DNA of 14,971 nt, taken from positions 1 to 14,971 of the forward strand of contig JANBTH010000549.1 in the NCBI GenBank assembly GCA_027578815.1. Reading direction: 5' to 3'. Shown one piece after another: positions 8,856 through 14,971 of the stretch. Each line of letters opens with the position of its first letter. Positions within the stretch are counted from its first letter, which is position 1. Below the pieces are notes generated by a model, which saw nothing but the letters and a program-made list of their open reading frames with translations, made no database searches and was not told the origin of the DNA. Made by a program: the position numbers and the translations under genes. The stretch comes from Coemansia sp. RSA 1804. Its lineage: Eukaryota > Kickxellomycota > Kickxellomycetes > Kickxellales > Kickxellaceae.

Positions 8856-9412
8856 ATTTGTTTGGTGGCTCGGGTCTTGTTCTTTATCTAATTATCTTTC
8901 TAAAACCAAAGAAAAAGAGCTAGCAACCAAGTTTATGAGGTTGTAGAAAAGAAGGGGTTTGTTTATACTTGCAAACTCTTTGTTCAAGGATAATATTTTA
9001 ATATAAAACTTCCGGTTTCTTCCCTTTTTCTTCTTTTATGAGTCCCCCAACCACTTATTCTTTCTTATTATAAAAACATCGTACCCGGGAAAAGAATAAC
9101 AGCTTTTCTTCTTTTAAATACACGTTTACCGATTTTTAAATACAAAAACTGCAAATTGATGGGGCCATTGAACCAGATATTGCAAAGGATACAATTGTTT
9201 TCTTTGTTAATTTCGTTCTCCTTCCACCCTAGAACAAAACACTTTATAGCATCAAGTAAAAATGAAATTTCTATATAAAGGCATACATTCTCTGCATTTC
9301 TCGTTTACCATTTCCTAGTTAATCTAACAATTTGTTCTTGGCTTTTTTAAAGCACCACTCGCCATTGAATAACAGTCAATCATCTCCATATTAAAAACAT
9401 TTTACCAACACC
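8856..9412. other. Intergenic: transporter 3' UTR and promoter of the small gene
   Basis: AT-rich, with no supported coding sequence. It includes an ATATAAAA stretch at about 9000-9007, repeated TTTTAAATAC motifs (about 9113 and 9135), and a clear TATA box at 9271-9280 that belongs to the next gene. No canonical AATAAA was seen close behind the transporter stop codon. Confidence 0.5.
9271..9280 (+). promoter_or_regulatory. TATA box of the 85-aa gene
   Basis: CTATATAAAG lies about 133 bp before the ATG at 9413. It is a near-consensus TATA element, followed by a pyrimidine-rich stretch (TTCTCTGCATTTCTC) that is a plausible initiation zone. Confidence 0.55.
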
Positions 9413-9670
9413 ATGTTCGATGTCATAAAAGATAAAAAAGATATTGATAAGTATTTTAAAGACATAAAAAAGCACGGACATGTAAAGGTTGTCCAAAGTG
9501 TAGGCATTCTCTATTATTGCTTTATGGGTGGAACAAAACATTTCAGCAACACCTTTCACTGCAATTATAAAGCTTATGCAATCAAACTATGCAAAAATCA
9601 TAATAAGGAATTAAAAAAGGTTTTGGAGGAGGAATTTGAAAAGATGAAGAAAAAGGCACGCCTACACTGA
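9413..9670 (+). CDS. Small lysine-rich hypothetical protein (85 aa)
   Basis: I do not recognise this protein. It is 85 residues long and highly basic, with many lysines. A charged N-terminal helix (MFDVIKDKKDIDKYFKDIKK) is followed by a short hydrophobic core (VQSVGILYYCFMGG) and a C-terminal charged helix (KELKKVLEEEFEKMKKKARL) that could be a coiled coil. There is no signal peptide. Three cysteines and three histidines (excluding the last residue) lie between about 22 and 63, but with no zinc-finger spacing. It is probably a real gene because it has a TATA box at 9271-9280, a favourable CAACACC context before the ATG, and an AATAAA signal at 9739-9744, 69 bp after the stop codon. It is AT-rich in codon use, unlike ADE17 and LPD1. 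Confidence 0.55.
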   Translation: MFDVIKDKKDIDKYFKDIKKHGHVKVVQSVGILYYCFMGGTKHFSNTFHCNYKAYAIKLCKNHNKELKKVLEEEFEKMKKKARLH

Positions 9671-10230
9671 TTGGGAATTAGATTATATACCGAGTGTATT
9701 TACACACACGGACACTAAATGTTTTTAAGGAAAACTAGAATAAAATCCAGTTGAGATATTTTAAACGGTTTACGTCCATTGACATTATTACTATATCAGT
9801 TTACTTGGAACCTGGACTGGGCTTTAAAAATCCAGCTATACGGGTTTTCTGTTTATTTATGTCAGGATATGCTTTCTTTCAATAAATCTATTCTCTCTCG
9901 GTTATGGTGGAAAGCTATGTCTACATTAATATGGACTCTGTGTATATTACCATTAACTCAAATAATCTCAATAATATGTATGGGGTCTGAGCTGCTGTAA
10001 AAACAACTGTTGCTCCATCTCAACGCTCTGAAAATATACTTGGCGGTCATCTTGTGGAGTGTGCATGGCGATGCTAGGATAAGGACTTCTTGTGGAATGA
10101 CATATTAGAATATTTAGAAACACTTTAGCTACTAATACAGACCTTTCACTTACATTTTTAAAATAGTTGAACCAAAATAAAATAACCAACTTGTTAATAG
10201 ATACGCAATCAGCAAACGAAGAAGAAAAAA
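9671..10230. other. Intergenic AT-rich region, 3' flanks of two convergent genes
   Basis: This holds the AATAAA at 9739-9744 for the small plus-strand gene and the 3' flank of the minus-strand pseudoprotease gene. Short open frames (9779-10000 plus, 9968-10189 minus) overlap each other and have no recognisable domain. I see no repeat or RNA gene. Confidence 0.45.
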
Positions 10231-11550
10231 CTAGATCTCTACTTTCTTGTCGTCAGTCTCAAGCGGATGATGAACGTACGAATCCGGAATGCCGCTGGCC
10301 TGGCTGTAGGGAGGCAACATCAGATACGGCTCACCAGTATTCATTTCCAGCGCAATGGTGCGCAGATTCGAGGCTTCGGCATCAGGGTCCCATGCCTTGT
10401 CTTGGCGCTTGGATTTCCATATGTGATAGAGAATTATGCATCCAATCGTGATGATAATAACGCTTGCAGGAACAGCAACGCCAATAGCGATTTTCTGTCC
10501 CTGGGATAGTCCATCGCTGCTGCTGTTGTTGCTGTCACCTCCGCCTGCAGACGATGACTCTACAGAGGAAGCCACGCTATCATCATCGCCGGAGTTGTCG
10601 CCGCTGGCTGTCTGGGTACCTATCACGGCAGATGCTGAGTTGGTTATTGCCTCCTCAATCACCCATTGCTTTGGATACAGATCGCCATTCTCAACAACTG
10701 TGTTTTGGAGCTGATCAGCAGTTGGCGCAGTCATCGTTATCATCGTTGTGTCGGTATACGTAAGCCTGTCGGTTGCATTGAATGCGCTAACTCCGCGGGC
10801 CAGCGTGTTTACAGCAAAGCCCAGGTATGGCCACAGCAGAGTGTAGTAGCTAACAACCTTGGTAAAGTCACCACACATGTTTTTCCCGTAGTCGACCGAA
10901 TGACTGTAGATGCCGGAGACAAGGACGTTTTCCAGAGTGTCTTGCTTGTACATCACTCCATAAGGAATAGAGCAGAACTCGGTAGCAAACGAGGCCGTAA
11001 GAGCGCTGGTGCACGAATACCTGTCTGGATTTGCCGCAAACAGGGGAGAGGCGCTCTCACAATCGTTGTCATTTGAATCCTGGTTAAACACCTGCGGAGA
11101 CTTCCAGAAGTTCTCGTAGATGTCATAGTCACGGCGGTTGTAGACAAACGTTTTCCCAGTAAATTCCTTGGTGGCAAACAAATTAAGCTCACCGTCCGTT
11201 GTATCGTCGTCGTACTGGATAATAGCAATGTTGTTCTCCAGCGTCTTTGGATTATAGCTTGGATGGAACGTAACCTGGTCGCCAGTAAAGCTAATCATGG
11301 GCCCTTCTTCATTCTTTGTTGTTGAAAAGTGGATTTTGTATTTGATTGTCAAGTCGGGTTTGCCGTCATCAAGAGTTATGCACGAGGCGGTGATAAATGC
11401 GGCTCTCGAGTCTATTATAGCCGCCATACAAGATGTCTGATCTCCATCCTGGTACAGATATGCCGTACGGAATTTAGCCATGCGGGTTGGGTCCGAAGCC
11501 TGAGCAACAAGGGCAACTCCAAGAAGGAGAAGCACCGAAAGATACATCAT
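10231..11550 (-). CDS. Membrane-anchored trypsin-fold pseudoprotease, copy A
   Basis: This 439-residue type I membrane protein starts with a signal peptide (about 1-18). The ectodomain aligns with S1 trypsins: YLYQDGDQTSCMAAIIDS...ITASC for the His57 region, VTFHPSYNPKTLENNIAIIQY for the Asp102 region, and FCSIPYGVMY for the Ser195 region. The three catalytic positions are Ser56, Asn107 and Tyr197, so proteolysis is not expected. The N-terminal IVGG used for zymogen activation is also absent. The three S1 disulfides are kept (41-57, 164-180, 193-226). A Ser/Asp/Gly-rich stalk (about 315-348) leads to one transmembrane helix (about 354-378). The tail of about 60 residues contains KAWDPDAEASNL and LPPY, an LPxY WW-domain ligand. 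Asn-Ala-Thr and Asn-Ser-Ser sites suggest glycosylation. No intron is needed. Copy B is its head-to-head paralogue. The ligand is unknown. Confidence 0.88.
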   Translation of the reverse strand: MMYLSVLLLLGVALVAQASDPTRMAKFRTAYLYQDGDQTSCMAAIIDSRAAFITASCITLDDGKPDLTIKYKIHFSTTKNEEGPMISFTGDQVTFHPSYNPKTLENNIAIIQYDDDTTDGELNLFATKEFTGKTFVYNRRDYDIYENFWKSPQVFNQDSNDNDCESASPLFAANPDRYSCTSALTASFATEFCSIPYGVMYKQDTLENVLVSGIYSHSVDYGKNMCGDFTKVVSYYTLLWPYLGFAVNTLARGVSAFNATDRLTYTDTTMITMTAPTADQLQNTVVENGDLYPKQWVIEEAITNSASAVIGTQTASGDNSGDDDSVASSVESSSAGGGDSNNSSSDGLSQGQKIAIGVAVPASVIIITIGCIILYHIWKSKRQDKAWDPDAEASNLRTIALEMNTGEPYLMLPPYSQASGIPDSYVHHPLETDDKKVEI

Positions 11551-13338
11551 GATTTAAATAGAGTAAGCTGGTTTTAGCATAGAATAAGTTGGAATAAAAG
11601 TAAATAACAATAAGAGTAAACGGAGGAATAGAAGGAAGGAGGGAATTCAATTCAGGGAAAAAGACGAGATATTATAGTAAGGTCGGGAAAGGTTTAAAGC
11701 TCAAAAAAGACGTCCACAGAACACCAAAGTTGGAAACTCCAAACTAGGGTGCTCAAATAGAAGGGGAATCACACATGTTTATATGGCTGCTACAGTTTGT
11801 GTTTAGTGCGCAAACTATTGGCTAGATTGCAAGACAACGCCAACATCCGCAACAATGGTAAATCAAAACTACCATACGCCCGAAAGAAACAGAAAAGAAA
11901 GAAGAAAATGGAATATTCTACATTTATTCAGGTTTTTTATCTCTCAAAAAACAAACATCCTACAAGTTTCTGTCGGTGAATGAAAATCACACATCCACGT
12001 CCCACTCGCAAACACAGACGGCAACTTCAAGTGCAAGATTTCCTTTCCTGCAATTTGCTTACCACACACAAAGTGAAATTCTTTGTAAAGTTTCCTTTCC
12101 AAAAAACGTGACCACATCCCACGTCTTTGTGTGAAAAGAATGATTTTCATGTTTCATGCGGCGGAAAATGTCGATCCTAGCGCGCCCATGCGACCTTATT
12201 TTTTTCTAGCCCATTCTACTTTGTCTTTTCTAGAAGGCTTTAATGTCCGATGGTTGTCTATCATTGTACAAGACCAATGGACTAGTGCGAAATGGTAGCA
12301 GACCTGAATTCTGCACTCTGGCATGTACCGATCGTATGTTTCCGGTCTGAGTCTGGTTTAAATTTGCAGCATTCAATAGACGAGGCAGTGTCTATTTCCG
12401 ACTATCACAATAGAAAGCAAATAAATGTCCAGTATTTTTAAACATACGTTATAACAGTTTAACGTTGTTGATCTGTTGGCTATAGAGAAACGTCTCTAGA
12501 ATCCTTAGGTTGTCAGCAAAATCTGTCAGCAACGATTTTTGCTTTGTTCATGTAAGCACATTACCGGTCAATCGACTTGCAAATTAGTTATTAAAAAGCA
12601 TCCTTGTTGTTAAATAATTCTGATTATCTTGAAGCAAATCTGAACAGCTTGTTTTCGTAAAACGCGTATATTAGTAACATATGTAAGGCTATTCTTAACA
12701 TTATCTTTTATCTCTAGCTTTTCCCTGTCTATGGTGTGTGTTGCCACACATTATTGTATGTTAGCAATAGTAGATGATGCTCATAAAAGCCTTTAAACCA
12801 AAGTTATGCTATTCTTATAAATGAAGAATTGTTGAAATGCACTGTCTTTGAAAGACATTTCGAATGGTTACACACACAAAATTAAAAGGCTGATTAAAAC
12901 GCTCAGCTAATTACGAGATAACTAATAATGTGCTATGTACTCTCTTTTATCGGAGTAGTTACAATATATTCTAGTGCGTTTTTCATTTTAACAAAGTAAG
13001 TAGGTTCACATATCCAGATACTAGTTGCTGACAGACGTTTTAACGCACTTTGTATAACGCCAACGTCAAATGTTCTTTCTGGGAATCCGTCCAATAGCAT
13101 TTTTGCTTTTACACCACCCCTACAATCACTAAAAGAGACATGCACGAATATGCATACAAAAATGTGATTTCCCTTCTCAGATAAAAATAAATCGACAAAT
13201 AAAGGCCCCTTGGAAGTCAGCCCAGGACTTCTTTCTAAACACAGCATGTTTTCATTTTCTTCATTTCTTCTCTGATGTTATTTTTGAAAGGGCTATTTTA
13301 TATTTTTGTTAATATTCGTTTCTTTTATGTTTGTTAAA
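11551..13338. other. Long divergent promoter region between pseudoprotease copies A and B
   Basis: About 1.8 kb of AT-rich DNA separates the two head-to-head paralogues and probably holds both promoters. It contains A/G-rich (11620-11660) and pyrimidine-rich tracts and no recognisable mobile element or RNA gene. One minus-strand open frame (12933-13247) has protein-like composition and is listed separately. Other frames (plus 11797-11979, minus 11944-12150) overlap on opposite strands and look accidental. I see no leftover pseudoprotease coding sequence in it. Confidence 0.5.
12933..13247 (-). CDS. Orphan open frame, possible gene remnant (104 aa)
   Basis: I do not recognise this sequence. 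The open frame runs from an ATG at 13247 to TAG at 12933, with the preceding in-frame stop at 13278-13280. Its composition resembles a folded alpha/beta protein: GPLFVDLFLSEKGNHIFVC, then HVSFSDC, then RTFDVGVIQSALKRLSATSI and ICEPTYFVKMKNALEYIV. It has no signal peptide. It sits in the promoter region of pseudoprotease copy B, with its start only 91 bp from the copy B start, so any transcript would be divergent from copy B. It could be a genuine small gene, the 3' piece of a decayed gene, or chance in AT-rich DNA. Evidence is limited to composition. Confidence 0.25.
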   Translation of the reverse strand: MLCLERSPGLTSKGPLFVDLFLSEKGNHIFVCIFVHVSFSDCRGGVKAKMLLDGFPERTFDVGVIQSALKRLSATSIWICEPTYFVKMKNALEYIVTTPIKEST

Positions 13339-14304
13339 ATGCTGTTACTTTACTTTTCTGTTTTGTTGGGCGCAGTCTTACTTGTCCAGGCCGCAACGCC
13401 AGACCGAATGGCCGAGTTCCGCTATGCATACTTGTACAAGAACGGAGAGCAGACATCGTGCATGGTGGCAGTCGTTTCGATGACTTTTGGAATCGTGGCT
13501 GCAAACTGCATTGATTTAACTAACGACAACAAGGTTGACACGTCGGTCAAGTACAAGATTCATTACTCGCCATACAACAACAATACAGGACCCATGTATG
13601 ATATTTCGCCTAGTGGATTTACAGTTCACCCAAACTTCAATCCTCAGACACTGGAAAACAACATTGCTGTTTTACAATACACCGACAGCACAGCCGACAG
13701 CTATTCAAGCTATATCAGTACAAACGCTATTGGACCTACAAACAAAGTGTACATTCGGCGGGACTACGACATACTAACTTCTACATGGACGGCGCCTGAG
13801 CTTATCAATAATGATGTAAGCGACAGTGACTGCGAGGACACCTCGCCGATGTACGCAGCGAATACGGATTATATGACGTGCATAAGTTCTACAACCACTT
13901 CGATTATTTCCAGCAAGTGCTCTATTCCCTACGCTCTAATGTATAAAGAAAAAAGCGACGATGTTATTGCCTTGTCCACCATTTATAGCCACTCTGTCAT
14001 CTTTGGTGACGACATGTGTGGCGGTTCGAACAGAATTCTCAACTACTACACGTACCTGTGGCCTTATTTGGAATTCTTTCTCAAGACGTTGAACCAGGCA
14101 ATACAGGTATACGGCCAAAACGACACCGCAGTTTTCACCATTGGGGAAAGTATTGTGATGAATCCTCCAACAAATGCCAGCACTCCGGCTAGTACATTAG
14201 TCGGCGGGGATTTGTATCCAATGCAGCGGAAGATTGAGGATATTCCAGAGGCATCGGCGATATTATCGGACGAAATTCTATCGACTATCTTGGAATCTAC
14301 TACC

Positions 14305-14346
<42 letters not shown>

Positions 14347-14712
14347 AGCAGTAGTGATGATGGCAATGATGACGCTGATCCAAGTCTGAGTAAGCTATTG
14401 ACGGAAGTAATACCAGATTCAACACATAGTAGTGGCGGGCTGTCAAAGGGTGAGAAAATTGCCATTGGCGTAACTGTTCCGCTGGGTGTGATTCTAGTAG
14501 CTATCGGCGTTATCATTGTGTTCCACATTTGGAAAATCAACCGCCAGGACAAGGCATGGGATCCGCAAGCCGAGACCATGAACCTACATGATATTGCTAT
14601 CGAAATACGCGCTGACGATGTAAACATAGGACCGCCACCATATGCCCATGTGAACAAGTCAGACGAACTTATTGTTTTTCATTCAGATACCACTACAGAT
14701 TCAAAAAAGTAA
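13339..14712 (+). CDS. Membrane-anchored trypsin-fold pseudoprotease, copy B
   Basis: This 457-residue paralogue of copy A has the same architecture: signal peptide, S1-like ectodomain, serine stalk, transmembrane helix and tail. I chose the ATG at 13339 because it aligns residue for residue with copy A through the signal peptide to Cys41 and Cys57; an in-frame ATG at 13306 would add 11 residues. Triad positions are Asn56 (in VAANC), Asn108 (in LENNIAVLQY) and Tyr198 (in KCSIPYALMY), so this copy should be inactive too. Disulfide cysteines 41-57, 165-181 and 194-227 are kept. The stalk includes 12 consecutive serines. The helix (KIAIGVTVPLGVILVAIG...) is followed by NRQDKAWDPQAETMNLHDIAIEI and PPPY, a PPxY motif. 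It is AT-richer than the housekeeping genes and its AATAAA is at 14764-14769. Confidence 0.88.
14305..14340 (+). repeat. (AGT)12 microsatellite encoding polyserine
   Basis: Twelve perfect AGT units encode twelve serines in the stalk between the ectodomain and the transmembrane helix of pseudoprotease copy B, followed by GGSSSDDGNDD. The other copy has a non-repetitive Ser-rich stalk at this point, so the tract expanded after duplication. Changes in repeat number would alter stalk length. Confidence 0.95.
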
Positions 14713-14800
14713 TATAGATAGATTCTTTTCTCATTTGTGTTTGTTATTCTTTATTTGAATTTGAATAAAAACGCTAATGCTAATAAAACATTATCTAGTT
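14713..14800. terminator. Overlapping convergent poly(A) signals between copies B and C
   Basis: Only 88 bp separate the two stop codons. A plus-strand AATAAA lies at 14764-14769 (copy B), and a minus-strand AATAAA (plus TTTATT) lies at 14750-14755 (copy C). Cleavage downstream of each signal would make the 3' ends of the two mRNAs overlap. Confidence 0.55.
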
Positions 14801-14971
14801 CTACCCTTTCTTTAAATTGTCGTCGTCCACATGCACTGCAGAGCCCGGAACCGTTGTATCGTTGCTAGCTGGTTCATATGGTGGAGGAATTACGTGTGTT
14901 TGGTCAGACCTCATTTCGACTACAATATCACTTAGGTTTAAAGATTGACCATTTGGATCCCAAGTTACTTC
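14801..14971 (-). CDS. Third pseudoprotease-family copy C, C-terminal tail only (partial)
   Basis: The minus strand is open from the window edge to TAG at 14801-14803 and encodes 56 residues matching the cytoplasmic tails of copies A and B. It reads EVTWDPNGQSLNLSDIVVEM, then a short spacer, then IPPPYEPAS, ending in a charged DDDNLKKG. The shared pattern is WDP, five residues, NL, two residues, I, two residues, E-[MI], then a Pro-Pro-x-Tyr motif. The transmembrane helix and ectodomain must lie beyond 14971, so it is unknown whether the triad is lost here too. It is tail-to-tail with copy B. Confidence 0.85.
   Translation of the reverse strand, partial: EVTWDPNGQSLNLSDIVVEMRSDQTHVIPPPYEPASNDTTVPGSAVHVDDDNLKKG

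Noticed and set aside
9720..10135. Plus frame-1 stretches that look protein-like (for example SVMVESYVYINMDSVYITIN, SENILGGHLVECAWRC) separated by stop codons
   Set aside because: Stop spacing is no better than expected by chance, and no family match was recognised. Too weak to call a pseudogene.
11797..12150. Overlapping opposite-strand frames 11797-11979 and 11944-12150
   Set aside because: They are short, AT-driven and mutually overlapping, with lysine- or phenylalanine-rich low complexity.
13000..13030. TTCACAT stretch resembling a tRNA T-loop
   Set aside because: It does not fit the TTCRANY T-loop consensus, and no acceptor or anticodon arms can be paired around it. No tRNA, rRNA or CRISPR array was found anywhere in the window.
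13306..13338. Upstream in-frame ATG for pseudoprotease copy B
   Set aside because: Starting at 13339 aligns the signal peptide and Cys41/Cys57 residue for residue with copy A. The extra 11 residues would lengthen the signal peptide without support.
13831..13850. First reading of the DCEDTSP (copy B) and DCESASP (copy A) segment as the Ser195 loop
   Set aside because: Spacing and the later CSIPY segment, followed by the ShS strand and the MCG cysteine, fit the 191-220 disulfide region better. The DCE cysteine matches the 168-182 disulfide instead.

Overview
The window looks like nuclear DNA of a fungus. It has GT-AG introns of 145 and 176 nt near the 5' ends of two housekeeping genes, AATAAA-type poly(A) signals, TATA-like boxes, single-gene transcription units, and fungal-type mitochondrial and purine enzymes. 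The very GC-rich third codon positions of the housekeeping genes and the secreted trypsin-fold proteins suggest an early-diverging lineage such as Kickxellomycotina. That placement is inference and would need a database comparison.

Left part (1-5101), conserved metabolism. A complete bifunctional purine enzyme gene (AICAR transformylase/IMP cyclohydrolase, ADE16/17 type) is followed on the same strand by dihydrolipoamide dehydrogenase (LPD1, the E3 component of 2-oxoacid dehydrogenases). Converging on LPD1 is a small minus-strand gene that I read as KGD4 (YMR31/MRPS36). That protein recruits E3 to the 2-oxoglutarate dehydrogenase core, so E3 and its adaptor are direct neighbours here.

Middle part (5102-10230). 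A decayed glutathione S-transferase fragment has at least one frameshift and no start codon. It is followed by an intact intronless ABCG-type half transporter (NBD then six-helix TMD). Next comes a small lysine-rich 85-aa gene of unknown function, flanked by a TATA box and a poly(A) signal. The DNA becomes clearly AT-rich.

Right part (10231-14971), the most unusual region. Two full paralogues (minus 10231-11550 and plus 13339-14712), and the C-terminal 56 codons of a third (minus 14801-14971, cut by the window edge), encode type I membrane proteins. The two complete copies have a signal peptide, a trypsin (S1) fold ectodomain, a Ser/Asp-rich stalk, one transmembrane helix and a short cytoplasmic tail. 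All three catalytic triad positions are replaced in both full copies, while the three S1 disulfides are kept. The tails of all three copies share a WDP-x5-NL-x2-I-x2-E motif followed by an LPxY/PPxY motif. I interpret the family as membrane-anchored pseudoproteases (receptor- or adhesin-like) whose tails dock WW-domain proteins such as Rsp5/NEDD4-family ubiquitin ligases. The fold and the residue losses are visible in the sequence; the function is inference.
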